Part shown: positions 10,001-17,974 of the stretch, one piece after another
Position numbering within the stretch: the first letter of the stretch is position 1
Layout: every line of letters starts with the position of its first letter
NCBI GenBank assembly: GCA_965652395.1
Contig: CBFGUW010000004.1
Coordinates: forward strand, 1-64,000
Direction of reading: 5' to 3'
DNA length: 64,000 nucleotides
DNA from: Saccharospirillum sp965652395
GTDB taxonomy: Bacteria; Pseudomonadota; Gammaproteobacteria; Pseudomonadales; Natronospirillaceae
Notes under the pieces: generated by a model
Databases searched by the model: none
Seen by the model: only the letters and a program-made list of their open reading frames with translations
What the model was told of the DNA's origin: nothing
Position numbers and translations under genes: made by a program

Positions 10001-10368
10001 AAGTACTGACCGTAGGAACGGGCAGCCGGAGAGTGAACATCCAACTGCGCCCGGCCTTCGGTGCTGGTGGCATCATACCCGTTTACCCCACCCCGATACC
10101 GGGCGATGGAAGCTTCCTGACCGGTAATGATGTAGCGGCTGACAGGTTCAGCCATCAGGCTGAAGGAGCTGAATGCCTTGACGTTGGATTGGTTCGACTT
10201 AAGGGTTTTCTCGATCACGTTCCGTTGGCCGGACGTGTTTTTCTCGGCGACCTCGGCATCAGCCCAGGCGGTAGGAGTGAGCAGACTCAGGCTGAGGCCA
10301 GCCGTTATCAGCGCGGTGGATGCGGTTTGCCTGAAATGGCAACGCATCTTTCTTATAGTAATACTCAT
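7093..10368 (-). CDS. Secreted S8 (subtilisin-like) serine protease with PA domain and internal membrane/lipobox insert
   Basis: 1091 residues. Order: signal peptide (1-~38), I9-type propeptide (~78-185), a Gly/Ser/Asn-rich linker, a hydrophobic helix (~210-232), basic RLNRRHG, a second hydrophobic stretch ending in a perfect lipobox LAGC (Cys254), then the S8 catalytic domain. The triad is visible as Asp289 (IDTG), His357 (GHGSH) and Ser686 (GTSMSSP). A PA-like insertion lies near 510-620, and C-terminal beta domains include a pre-peptidase-type segment near 930-1010. AAAGGA precedes the ATG at 10368. The insert between propeptide and catalytic domain is unusual and may anchor the mature enzyme. 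Probably a secreted or envelope-bound degradative protease. Confidence 0.92.
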   Translation of the reverse strand: MSITIRKMRCHFRQTASTALITAGLSLSLLTPTAWADAEVAEKNTSGQRNVIEKTLKSNQSNVKAFSSFSLMAEPVSRYIITGQEASIARYRGGVNGYDATSTEGRAQLDVHSPAARSYGQYLETNQTKLLQQMSMVLGRSIEPLAQYQTALNAMVVELTEQEAQQLASLKGIRSIHKDEIRHLNRASGEELAYALPGSGTSANNTGSGPWVIALAGLLVLSLAVVGWALMTGRLNRRHGLMASLLGTMGLAGCLWEGGFAWIGAPEVWQGVGKMEGTRGEGIVVGVIDTGINPISDSFAEIGGDGYIHSNPKGQYLGVCDPANDVYDPEFPCNDKLIGAWGHPLINDGSPRDMDGHGSHTAGTSAGNIVYSATVTAPTGFSVTKDIAGVAPHANVVAYSVCGEVGCYLSAIIFAINQAIEDGVDVINYSIGGGASDPWGDPDSLAFLAAMDAGIFVATSAGNDGPDFATLGNPADAPWITSVAASSHNYFYKNSLVDLTGGATTPPADIIGQSITPGYGPAPIVDAADYGNPLCLPDQFTAKFDGEIVICDAGEIARVAKGENVAANGGGALILTRPPMSPDGSGYLEADTHVIPATHITYTDAQVLRDWLASGINHQGRISGTEAVQADEYADVLAYFSSRGVNPSVPSVVKPNITAPGRAIFAAFHEGYSEAEQDYNIIQGTSMSSPQIAGAGALLKALHPDWTPMQIQSAMMTTSKIEHYKEDGTTQADAFDMGAGRIDLPQAAQAALVLDETLENFLAADPLAGGEPADLNLTGIGQANCVVTCSWTRTVTNVSGKYTYWKAKRTDGYDIEPKYFRLAPGASQQLTITADASDAPIGNWQFAQLTLESMGKRTPDAHFPLALLPQLSNLPGAITITAPLASDTVTLEGLKAVEITSAEVSVTGLAPSTVTESALVSDPTNGDPFDGFDPNVDGTFFFTVDVPAGATRFVAEITESQSNDLDLFIGLGDTPGFGSLIDYAATGGALEYVNIENPPAGQLWVVVQNWEGGHVDPQALAIHTAVVTGDEGNLYVDVPLSVPGGEPFDAEIGFTLPESEPGDRYYGSFSLGTDSANPGNLGTVNIDLVRE

Positions 10369-10703
10369 ATTGTGTCCTTTTGTCAGAGAACGTCGTTGTT
10401 TCTCAACCCAAGGGCTTTCGGACTGATAACCGAAAACCCGTTTCGACAGGCCTGGAGACTTCAGAACGCGGGTTCTGCGCTCACTTCCGACGAACGCCTG
10501 ATTCCTTCACCGTCAGCGAAACCGATCAGGCTCCTTTACCAACGGCGGACCGGGTAAATTAACAGGCTAAAAGGACTTTGTGACCATCAGGTCAATAAAA
10601 TGAGACCGAATTATCAAAATTTTTTAACCGGGGAACGTAAAGGTGTGTGTGCGGCCGGAATGTCTACCCGGCCGCATTTCAGGAGAATAGGGTCTGAGAA
10701 GCA
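10369..10703. other. Intergenic region upstream of the protease gene
   Basis: 335 nt without a credible gene. It contains a 14-nt palindrome TGACC-ATCA-GGTCA (10581-10594) that could be an operator for the leftward protease, a CAGAAC/GTTCTG hairpin (10462-10477) in the presumed leader, and a strong hairpin TGCGGCCGG/CCGGCCGCA (10650-10676) that probably ends the upstream TagO-like transcript. No clear -35/-10 pair was identified. Confidence 0.45.
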
Positions 10704-11345
10704 TTAAAATTGACAGGATTCTCTCATCGGCGTAACGACTTCGAGGAAACCGGTGAAATCGAATACCGCCGTGATGGGGGCATCGTTGTAGGGGGTGGTC
10801 CTGAACACCACAGAAGCATTACCGTCCCCAACTTGCGAAACCAGGGTCTCGATAAACTCGGCTTTGGAATAACCGTCGGAGGAACCGGTAAAAAGGGATG
10901 ATTCACGAGAGCGGTTCGTCGCCCAGCGCTCGGTCACCGAGGGTGTCTGCCCCAGGCGGGTGGTAACGTTGGGATTTGAGCTTTCAAGGAAATCTTCCCA
11001 GCGCAGTGTCAGGTTGTAATCGCCGGGCTTGGTCGAGTCACAGGTCATTTCCAGAATAATCGGGTCACCACGGCCATTCAGCCCCCGGTCCGAACGAATG
11101 GTGAGGGTGTGAAGGGTCTGCCCTGTTATGGGGTCCGAGGTGGTCCGGTAATTGAACTTGGCGACCTCCCTGTTGACATTGCCCGCCTGAGCTTCAGCCT
11201 GGTCGTAGCATTGATAGCGACGTTCCTTGTTATTGATTTTCCGGCAATTGGTGATCGCCTCGCTGAAGGTTTCCGCACTGGCGGTAGATGACAGCAAAAC
11301 AGCCCCCATGACCACACAGCCCACTCTTTTCCATACCCGCGACAC
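10704..11345 (-). CDS. TagO/VasI-like (type VI secretion-associated) periplasmic protein
   Basis: 213 residues with a signal peptide cleaved near ASA-ET. The mature part starts with a two-Cys motif (NCRKINNKERRYQCYD) and contains a beta-rich domain ending in ESC. This pattern (CxxI..R..CYD, then LTLRW, GxTPSVTERW, TAVFDFTGF) recalls the VasI/EvfG/TagO family seen in some type VI secretion loci. No other secretion gene lies in the window, so it is an orphan here and its job may differ. The assignment is from pattern memory and is moderate in confidence. It lies upstream of and on the same strand as the protease gene, with a hairpin in between. Confidence 0.6.
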   Translation of the reverse strand: MSRVWKRVGCVVMGAVLLSSTASAETFSEAITNCRKINNKERRYQCYDQAEAQAGNVNREVAKFNYRTTSDPITGQTLHTLTIRSDRGLNGRGDPIILEMTCDSTKPGDYNLTLRWEDFLESSNPNVTTRLGQTPSVTERWATNRSRESSLFTGSSDGYSKAEFIETLVSQVGDGNASVVFRTTPYNDAPITAVFDFTGFLEVVTPMRESCQF

Positions 11346-11414
11346 TGGCTACTCCCATACTGAAATCGATTGAATCGGCAGGTTATCATGCCTTTGTGCC
11401 TAACAGTCTAGCAT

Positions 11415-12167
11415 TCAAGATGATTTAGACCGCCGCTGACTGCGAGCCTTACGCTCGTCCGCTCGTTTGGACTCGGCCAGACAGCGCTCGACATACTCCA
11501 AATGCCCGACAGATGCCGCACGGGCTGCCTCGGCGTCGCCTGCGAGAATGCTGTCCAACAGAGCCCGGTGCTGGGTGAGCAGTGCCTTCCCCCGGTCACT
11601 GTTCCCCGTGAATGCGAATACGCTGTCGGCGATAGAAGCCGCCAACAACTGAAACAGTGCTTTCATGTTATGCAGTAGCAAGACATTGTGACTTGCCTCA
11701 GCGATGCACAGATGAAAAGCGGCATCAGCCCTTGCCTCTTCTGCGGACTCCTCCGCGCGGTGGGCCTGGGCAATGCGTTCGAAGCATCGCTCCAACCGCA
11801 TTTTATCCTCCACAGTCGCCCTTTTTGCGGCATACCAGGCGGCCATGCCTTCCAGTGCCTGCCGGTACTCCAAAATATCGTAATGAAAACGCTCGTGTTT
11901 CCCCAACAGTGCCATCAAAGGGTCAACCAGGGACGACCCGATCGAAGTCGTAACCCGGTGGCCGCCGCCCTGGCGGCTTTCAATTAGCCCCTGGACCGAC
12001 AGCTTGTTCAATGCTTCCCTCAAAGTGGGTCGACTGACCCCCAACTCTTCCGCCAAAGCCCGTTCCGGTGGCAGCCGTTCTCCAGCGGGATAGATCCCCT
12101 CGACAATCGCCTGCTCCAGTTCCGCCGCCACCCGGTCGGACATTCGTTGTGGCTGCATTCCCACCAT
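11415..12167 (-). CDS. FadR-subfamily GntR transcriptional regulator of the lut operon (LutR/LldR-like)
   Basis: 250 residues. The winged helix occupies residues ~8-75 (LAEELGVSRPTLREALNKLSVQG recognition region), followed by an all-helical FCD ligand domain with metal-type residues in DAAFHLCIAE and QHRALLDSI...GHLEYV. The start at 12167 has a strong AGGAGG five bases upstream; the frame extends further upstream without support. It is divergent from lutABC, and the spacer contains a perfect FadR-type operator. It therefore probably represses lutABC and is relieved by lactate or a similar hydroxy acid (inference from family). Confidence 0.88.
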   Translation of the reverse strand: MVGMQPQRMSDRVAAELEQAIVEGIYPAGERLPPERALAEELGVSRPTLREALNKLSVQGLIESRQGGGHRVTTSIGSSLVDPLMALLGKHERFHYDILEYRQALEGMAAWYAAKRATVEDKMRLERCFERIAQAHRAEESAEEARADAAFHLCIAEASHNVLLLHNMKALFQLLAASIADSVFAFTGNSDRGKALLTQHRALLDSILAGDAEAARAASVGHLEYVERCLAESKRADERKARSQRRSKSS

Positions 12168-12203
12168 ACCCTCCTCCTTTGGTCGGGTTGTTCTATTAAC
12201 CAA

Positions 12204-12232
12204 TTGACAGGTCAGAGCCTTAATACTAGCCT
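12204..12232 (+). promoter_or_regulatory. Possible lutABC promoter
   Basis: TTGACA (12204-12209), a 17-bp spacer and a weak -10 TAGCCT (12227-12232). The operator palindrome begins 18 bp further downstream, a usual place for repression. The -10 match is poor, so this is tentative. Confidence 0.4.
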
Positions 12233-12250
12233 GAAACCACCAAAAGGGTA

Positions 12251-12267
12251 AATTGGTAAGACCAATT
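12251..12267. promoter_or_regulatory. FadR/LldR-type operator palindrome
   Basis: AATTGGTAAGACCAATT is a perfect 7-3-7 palindrome and fits the TNGTNNNACNA consensus of FadR/LldR regulators. It lies between the divergent regulator gene and lutA, so it is the likely binding site of the adjacent regulator. Confidence 0.8.
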
Positions 12268-12333
12268 AAAAACAGGAACCAAAAATACTTAACGGGTTCC
12301 GTAACCAAAACACCTGTTGACCGAGGCCGAGGT

Positions 12334-13104
12334 ATGTCCGATCCCATCAAGCTCTACCCCGCCAAGCCCGAGAAAGTGTATTTTTTCGGAACCTGTTTGA
12401 TCGATATTTTCTATCCCGAGGCGGGCCTGGCCGGTATAGCGCTGCTCGAACGGGAAGGCATCGAAGTACTCTTCCCTGAAGACCAGACCTGCTGTGGCCA
12501 ACCGGCCTATACCTCCGGTAGAACAGATGAAGCCCGCGCGGTCGCCCAGAAACAGCTTCATCTCTTTCCCGAACCCTGGCCTATCGTCGTGCCATCCGGT
12601 TCCTGCGGTGGCATGATTGCCAAACATTATCCCGACCTGTTCAAAGATACTCCGTCAGAGCAGCAAGCCATTGATGTGGCTGCACGCACCTTCGAACTGA
12701 CGGACTTCCTGCTGAACGTCTGCCATATAAAACTGCGGGATCAAGGAGGCGTCATCCAGGTTGCAATGCACACCTCCTGCTCGGCTCGACGCGAAATGGG
12801 CCTGGCCGAGGTTGGCCCGGCTTTGTTGCAGCAGCTGGATGGCATCACCCTTAAGGAACAAGCCCATGCGGCTGAGTGCTGCGGTTTCGGTGGTTCCTTT
12901 GCCGTACGGCACCCCGACATTTCTGGTGCCATGGTGCAGGATAAAGTCGCCGCCATCGCCGACACAGGTGTCCAACACTTTGTCACCACCGATTGCGGCT
13001 GCATGATGAACATCGTCGGTCACGCGCAAAAAGCGGGCGCAGGCATCACAGGCGAGCACCTGCTGAGCTTTCTATGGAACCGTACCCGGGAGGATCAATC
13101 ATGA
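12334..13104 (+). CDS. lutA: Lactate utilisation protein A (Fe-S oxidoreductase subunit)
   Basis: 256 residues. It carries the two CCG-type domains of the LutA/LldE/GlpC family: FGTCLID and CCGQPAYTSGR in the first half, then HTSCSARR, AECCGFGGSF and CGCMMN in the second. It forms a cytoplasmic complex with LutB and LutC that oxidises L-lactate to pyruvate. Start ATG at 12334 after GAGGCCGAGGT. It overlaps lutB by the ATGA tetranucleotide at 13101, which points to translational coupling. No lactate permease gene lies next to it. Confidence 0.93.
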   Translation: MSDPIKLYPAKPEKVYFFGTCLIDIFYPEAGLAGIALLEREGIEVLFPEDQTCCGQPAYTSGRTDEARAVAQKQLHLFPEPWPIVVPSGSCGGMIAKHYPDLFKDTPSEQQAIDVAARTFELTDFLLNVCHIKLRDQGGVIQVAMHTSCSARREMGLAEVGPALLQQLDGITLKEQAHAAECCGFGGSFAVRHPDISGAMVQDKVAAIADTGVQHFVTTDCGCMMNIVGHAQKAGAGITGEHLLSFLWNRTREDQS

Positions 13105-14534
13105 CAGCCACGAACGGTGCCATTCCCTTCCACCCGAATGTGAAAGCCGCACTCGACAATCCACAAATACGCAGCAACTTCCGGCGCGCCATGGACGGGT
13201 TGATCGACAAACGCCGAAACGCATTCGAAGAATGGGATTTGGAAACACTGCGCCACCTGGGTGCCGCCGTCCGTCAGAACGCTCTGAACCATCTTCCAGA
13301 CCTGCTCGAACAACTCGAAGCACAGTGCCTCAAAAATGGCATTCAGGTGCACTGGGCGCGGGACAGCGAAGAGGCCTGCACCATCATTACCGACATCTGC
13401 CAAAAGCGCGGCGCAAAACGGGTCATCAAAGGCAAATCCATGGTGTCCGAGGAGATGGAGCTCAACCATCATCTGGAGCGCCATGGCATTGAGGCGTTGG
13501 AATCGGACCTTGGCGAATACATCGTCCAATTGGCGGAGGAAACACCGTCCCACATCATCATGCCGGCCATTCACAAGAACACCGGCGAAATATCCGACCT
13601 GATGCACCGAAAAACCGGGACGGAACCCTCGCTCGACGCCCGTTACCTGACTCACAGCGCCCGCCGACAACTCCGCCAACGTTTTATGGAGGCCGATGTG
13701 GGAATCTCGGGCGTCAACTTCGCCGTGGCAGAGACCGGCACACTCTGCCTGGTTGAAAACGAAGGCAATGGCCGCCTCACAACCACCGTGCCCCCCTGCC
13801 ATATCGCGGTCACCGGAATCGAAAAAGTGGTGCCGAGTCTGGAAGATGTCGCCCCACTGCTCGCCTTGTTGACGCGCTCCGCCACCGGCCAGGCCATCAC
13901 CACCTACGTCAACATGATCAGCCGCCCGCGCCAGGCCGATGAACTCGACGGGCCTGAAGCAGTCCACCTCGTACTGGTCGACAACGGGCGTTCGAGCGTT
14001 TATCAGGATGAAGAACTCGCCGAAACCTTGAAGTGCATTCGATGCGGTGCCTGCATGAACCACTGCCCGGTATATACCCGAGTGGGCGGCCATGCCTATG
14101 GCACCACCTACCCCGGCCCCATCGGCAAGATACTGATGCCCCAGTTGCTTGGGTTAGATACAACGCCGGACTTCCCCAGTGCGTCATCCCTGTGCGGAGC
14201 CTGTGGCGAGGTTTGCCCGGTCCGCATCCCCATTCCAAAGCTGCTGCGCCGATTGCGTGAAGAGTCGGTCGATGGCGACTCTCTTCATCCGTCGAAGGTA
14301 CGCGGCCACGGGGTCAAAAAAGGTCGCCTGGAGCCGCTGATATGGAAAGGCTGGGCCTGGATGCACCGCTCTCCCCGCCTTTACCGTTTGGGAACCGCGC
14401 TTGTCGCCCGTTTCCGCGCGTTCACCCCGAAACGCCTGGGTGGCTGGACACGCTATCGCACAGCCCCCAAGCCCGCCGCCATCACCTTGCACCAGGCCAT
14501 CAAGGCCGGGAAATCTTCAGGGAGATCCTCATGA
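13101..14534 (+). CDS. lutB: Lactate utilisation protein B (LUD domain plus 2[4Fe-4S] ferredoxin domain)
   Basis: 477 residues. The N-terminal LUD domain (~60-300) is followed by two ferredoxin-type cluster motifs, CIRCGACMNHCPV near residue 310 and CGACGEVCPV near 370, which supply electron-transfer clusters for lactate oxidation. Start ATG at 13101 with GGGAGGATC upstream, overlapping the lutA stop. It overlaps lutC at 14531 by ATGA, so all three genes form one tightly coupled operon. The length is normal for LutB/LldF. Confidence 0.93.
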   Translation: MTATNGAIPFHPNVKAALDNPQIRSNFRRAMDGLIDKRRNAFEEWDLETLRHLGAAVRQNALNHLPDLLEQLEAQCLKNGIQVHWARDSEEACTIITDICQKRGAKRVIKGKSMVSEEMELNHHLERHGIEALESDLGEYIVQLAEETPSHIIMPAIHKNTGEISDLMHRKTGTEPSLDARYLTHSARRQLRQRFMEADVGISGVNFAVAETGTLCLVENEGNGRLTTTVPPCHIAVTGIEKVVPSLEDVAPLLALLTRSATGQAITTYVNMISRPRQADELDGPEAVHLVLVDNGRSSVYQDEELAETLKCIRCGACMNHCPVYTRVGGHAYGTTYPGPIGKILMPQLLGLDTTPDFPSASSLCGACGEVCPVRIPIPKLLRRLREESVDGDSLHPSKVRGHGVKKGRLEPLIWKGWAWMHRSPRLYRLGTALVARFRAFTPKRLGGWTRYRTAPKPAAITLHQAIKAGKSSGRSS

Positions 14535-15187
14535 ACACCTTGGACGCCAAAAAAGACATTCTGAGTCGGTTGCGCCGCCACACTCATGAAAGAACGGCAC
14601 CAGAACGGGATTATTCATGCATGACCGCGAGAAATTGGTCTACCGAAGAGAAAATCGAGCGACTGACTCGTAATTTGGAGGCTGTTCATGGAGAAGTCAT
14701 CCGTACCAGCCAGGAGCGGCTGGCGGAAACCGTCTTTAATCGAATGATGGCCAGTCAGGCAAAAAATCTGTTGCTGGGCAGGAACAGTGCATTCCAGGAT
14801 CGCCTGGAAAAGAACTGCCCGGCCTCGATTCAGTTGAATACCTACCATCTCCCCATCGAAGGCTGGAAAACCGAACTGTTCAACGAAACCGATGCCGCTC
14901 TGACCACCACCAGGGGTGCCATCGCCGAGACCGGATCACTCATACTTTGGCCCACGGTGGACGAACCCCGGTTAATGAGCTTGGTCCCTCCGCTGCATTT
15001 CGCCGTGGTCGAGGTAAAGCACTTGTACAACACCTGGTTGGACGCGGTTCAAAACCAGGGCTGGGGCGCCACCATGCCCACCAACGCCCTGCTTGTTTCG
15101 GGGCCATCGAAAACCGCCGATATTGAACAGACACTGGTCTACGGCGCCCATGGACCAATGGAGCTGGTGGTGTTGTTAGTGGAATAA
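14531..15187 (+). CDS. lutC: Lactate utilisation protein C (LUD domain)
   Basis: 218 residues, LUD (DUF162) domain, with the family segment TTTRGAIAETGSLILWP near residue 130 and a C-terminal PTNALLVSGPSKTADIEQTLVYGAHGP. Third subunit of the LutABC complex. Start ATG at 14531 is preceded by GGGAGATCC and overlaps the lutB stop. The operon ends here; the next gene is unrelated. Confidence 0.92.
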   Translation: MNTLDAKKDILSRLRRHTHERTAPERDYSCMTARNWSTEEKIERLTRNLEAVHGEVIRTSQERLAETVFNRMMASQAKNLLLGRNSAFQDRLEKNCPASIQLNTYHLPIEGWKTELFNETDAALTTTRGAIAETGSLILWPTVDEPRLMSLVPPLHFAVVEVKHLYNTWLDAVQNQGWGATMPTNALLVSGPSKTADIEQTLVYGAHGPMELVVLLVE

Positions 15188-15217
15188 CCCGGAACTCCCT
15201 ACTAAATTCAATGACAT

Positions 15218-15251
15218 GGTGGCCGATACACCCTTTATAGGTATCACCACC
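15218..15251 (+). terminator. Hairpin after lutC
   Basis: GGTGG..GATAC pairs with GTATC.CCACC around an 11-base loop, and is followed by ATTTTCATGTTTT. It is a plausible but imperfect terminator of the lut operon. Confidence 0.4.
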
Positions 15252-15279
15252 ATTTTCATGTTTTAGGGGTATGTTTCCA

Positions 15280-16845
15280 ATGCGCAACAACCAACCCGTT
15301 ACCCGAACCGAATACACGGTCAAGCAGGATCAACGCCTGATTTCCTCGACCGATACTCAGGGTAATATCCGTCACTGCAACGACGATTTTGTCGAGGTAA
15401 GCGGCTTCACCCGGGAAGAGCTCATAGGTCAACCTCACAATTTGATTCGCCACCCGGACATGCCCCCTTCGGTCTTCGAGAATATGTGGTCCCACCTGAA
15501 AGCGGGTGAGTCCTGGATGGGATTGGTTAAAAACCGGCGTAAAAATGGGGATTATTACTGGGTTAGCGCCTATGTCACCCCCATTACCAAAAACGGCAAA
15601 GTCGTGGGCTACGAATCGGTCAGGGTCAAACCCAAATCGAAGGATATTGAACGTGCGACTCGAGTTTATCAACGCATCAACGAAGGCAAGTCCCCGTTAC
15701 CCCCGGTCAAGCAAGTGCTGCACCTGGTGTACGGCTGGGCACCTGGCCTGTTGGCCATGTTGGCGGTGTTGTTGTTTGGCTGGAAAATGAACAGCCTGCC
15801 CACAGCGGGGGTCGCCGCAGTATTGATGCTGGCACTGATACAATACAACCAAGTGAACCGCCGTCTGGTGGTTCGTGCGCTGATGGAGCGCATGAAAGGC
15901 CGCTTCGATGATCCTCTGGTCGCCCTCACCTACTCCGATGCGCCTGGCACTGTCAGCCGATTGGAACTGGCAGCCGAGAGCGCCAATGCCCACCTCAACA
16001 CCGTATTGACTCGGATTGAAGACGCCGCCAGTGGCCTGAAAAGCGAAGCAAAGAACGCGAAACAGCTGGTGGACAATTCAGCACAGGCCACGGACGAGCT
16101 CCAGGGCCAGGCCACCCACATAGCGGCAGCCGTAAACGAAATGTCCGCCACCATTCATGAAGTGGCGGGCAACGTTCAGGAAACCGCCGCCGAAGCAGAC
16201 ACGGCTCATGACCTGGCCGACAAAGGCACCAACACCGTGCTTCAGGCTCGCAACGGTATCGAAGAACTGGCCAAAGCCGTGGACTCCATCGGTCAAACGG
16301 TAAATGAAGTGGTGGCTGAAACCGAATCCATCTCCAAAGCCGCCGAATTGATTCAGAATGTCACCGAGCAGACCAATTTGCTCGCGCTGAACGCCGCCAT
16401 CGAAGCCGCCAGGGCGGGAGAACATGGACGCGGCTTTGCGGTGGTGGCGGACGAGGTTCGCTCCCTGGCGATTCGCACAGCGGAAACCACAACCCAGATT
16501 CAGGGCATTATCGATAAACTCACCGCCAAAACCGCAGAGGCGGAAGCCGCAGCCGACCGGGGCCGCAGCATCGCGGAACAAAGCGTGGCCCGTGTCGGTG
16601 AAGCCGATGAAGCGTTACACGACATCGCCGCCGCCGTCACCCGCATCACCGAAATGACCCATCAAATGGCCACCTCCATCGAAGAACAAAGCCAAGTGGC
16701 CGAAGACATCAACCAGCAGCTGACGCGGATTACCGGATTGGCCGATCACAGCCTCGACCAAAGCCGTCAATCAGCTCAAGGCACTACCAAGTTGCAACAG
16801 CTGGCTGACAAACTGCATGAATTGGTGGCCTGGTTCAAACCCTGA
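15280..16845 (+). CDS. Methyl-accepting chemotaxis protein with N-terminal PAS domain (Aer-like)
   Basis: 521 residues. The PAS domain (~20-120) is of Aer type: ISSTDTQGNIRHCNDDFVEVSGF then NLIRHPDMPPSVFENMW, where Aer binds FAD. Two close hydrophobic helices (~145-190) have almost no periplasmic loop. A HAMP-like/coiled-coil stretch leads to the signalling hairpin tip (NLLALNAAIEAARAGEHGRGFAVVADEVRSLA, near 370-400). It probably senses redox or energy state and signals to CheA through CheW. I prefer the ATG at 15280, placed ten bases after AGGGG; the ATG at 15271 is too close to that site. The CheV gene lies 1.1 kb downstream. Confidence 0.92.
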   Translation: MRNNQPVTRTEYTVKQDQRLISSTDTQGNIRHCNDDFVEVSGFTREELIGQPHNLIRHPDMPPSVFENMWSHLKAGESWMGLVKNRRKNGDYYWVSAYVTPITKNGKVVGYESVRVKPKSKDIERATRVYQRINEGKSPLPPVKQVLHLVYGWAPGLLAMLAVLLFGWKMNSLPTAGVAAVLMLALIQYNQVNRRLVVRALMERMKGRFDDPLVALTYSDAPGTVSRLELAAESANAHLNTVLTRIEDAASGLKSEAKNAKQLVDNSAQATDELQGQATHIAAAVNEMSATIHEVAGNVQETAAEADTAHDLADKGTNTVLQARNGIEELAKAVDSIGQTVNEVVAETESISKAAELIQNVTEQTNLLALNAAIEAARAGEHGRGFAVVADEVRSLAIRTAETTTQIQGIIDKLTAKTAEAEAAADRGRSIAEQSVARVGEADEALHDIAAAVTRITEMTHQMATSIEEQSQVAEDINQQLTRITGLADHSLDQSRQSAQGTTKLQQLADKLHELVAWFKP

Positions 16846-16873
16846 CAGCCTGGCCTAAACCGACACTTCAGTC

Positions 16874-16934
16874 AGGCGGCGGAACAGCGAGGATAACCAA
16901 TAGGCCTCAAACGCCGCCTCACCCAAGCCTATTG
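16874..16934. repeat. Interleaved inverted repeats upstream of the terC-family gene
   Basis: AGGCGGCG (16874-16881) pairs with CGCCGCCT (16912-16919), and CAATAGGC (16898-16905) pairs with GCCTATTG (16927-16934). The two stems interleave, so in RNA they would be alternatives or form a pseudoknot. This lies in the 233-nt gap after the receptor gene. Confidence 0.4.
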
Positions 16935-17078
16935 ATGGCGCCGACGCGAGCCCTAAGGCAAGCCCAAACAGTCATTGCCTGTCGCCCTGCCCTGCTGCTA
17001 TGTTAGCTGCCCATCGACCCTGTCGGCCCTGTAAGTTGGGCCGAGCCCGAGACCGAACCAGTAAAGGATTCACAAGCC

Positions 17079-17816
17079 ATGGATTACATCCTGACCCTGC
17101 TTGCCACCCCGGAAGCCTGGATAGCCCTAGCCACTCTGATCGTCATGGAAGTGGTACTGGGGATCGACAACCTGATATTCATATCGATACTGACCAACAA
17201 ACTGCCGGAAGAGCATCGCGAACGCGCCCGCAAGCTCGGCATTGGCATGGCTTTGGTCATGCGGCTGGTCCTCCTGGGCACTGTCGCCTTTATCGTTCAA
17301 CTGACCTCCCCCCTCTTCGAACTGTTCGGCCATGGGTTCTCCTGGCGGGATCTGATTCTCATCGCTGGTGGTCTGTTCCTGGTATGGAAAGCCACCCGGG
17401 AAATCCACCACAACGTCGACCCCGACCCGGAAGCAGCCTATTCCGAGAGCGGTGGCGCCGCTATTGGTGTGGGTGCCGCCATTGCTCAGATTCTCGCGCT
17501 TGACCTGGTGTTCTCCATCGACAGCATCATCACCGCCGTGGGCATGACCGACCACATCCCCATCATGATGGCCGCCGTCATCGTCGCCGTCAGTGTCATG
17601 CTGCTTGCGGCCACTCCGTTGGCGAACTTTATCCACCACAATCCGACCATTGTCATGCTGGCGCTTGGCTTCCTGTTGTTGATCGGCACCACACTCATCG
17701 CAGACGGCTTCGGGGTGCACGTGCCGAAGGGCTACATCTATGCCGCCATGGGTTTTTCCGCCCTCATCGAAGGGCTCAATATGCTCTCACGCCGTGCCCG
17801 GCGGCGGGCGGAATAA
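17079..17816 (+). CDS. TerC-family integral membrane protein
   Basis: 245 residues with about seven TM helices. The two acidic family motifs are present: EVVLGIDNLIFISI in TM2 and ALDLVFSIDSIITAVG in the second half. TerC/YoaE/Alx-type proteins export manganese or other metals or support metalation of secreted enzymes; the exact role here is open. I saw no convincing yybP-ykoY manganese riboswitch upstream, although paired repeats are present. A GC-rich hairpin (17829-17855) follows the stop. Confidence 0.88.
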   Translation: MDYILTLLATPEAWIALATLIVMEVVLGIDNLIFISILTNKLPEEHRERARKLGIGMALVMRLVLLGTVAFIVQLTSPLFELFGHGFSWRDLILIAGGLFLVWKATREIHHNVDPDPEAAYSESGGAAIGVGAAIAQILALDLVFSIDSIITAVGMTDHIPIMMAAVIVAVSVMLLAATPLANFIHHNPTIVMLALGFLLLIGTTLIADGFGVHVPKGYIYAAMGFSALIEGLNMLSRRARRRAE

Positions 17817-17828
17817 GAACTTTACCCC

Positions 17829-17855
17829 CGGCGCCATTCTCCTTGAGTGGCGCCG
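17829..17855 (+). terminator. Hairpin after the terC-family gene
   Basis: CGGCGCCA (17829-17836) pairs with TGGCGCCG (17848-17855) around an 11-base loop. No T-run follows, so termination is uncertain. Confidence 0.4.
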
Positions 17856-17974
17856 CCTGTCATGCTGTGCTGAACTTGACTCTGCAGTAGAGATAAAAAA
17901 TCGGCCTTGGGTTACCGCCAAATCGGCCGATAGCCTGTAGTGAACCATCCGCAATCACGGGAGCAGAGGCCCAC

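Noticed and set aside
16846..17078. yybP-ykoY manganese riboswitch upstream of the TerC-family gene
   Set aside because: The conserved loop sequences of that riboswitch class are not found; only paired repeats of unknown meaning are present.
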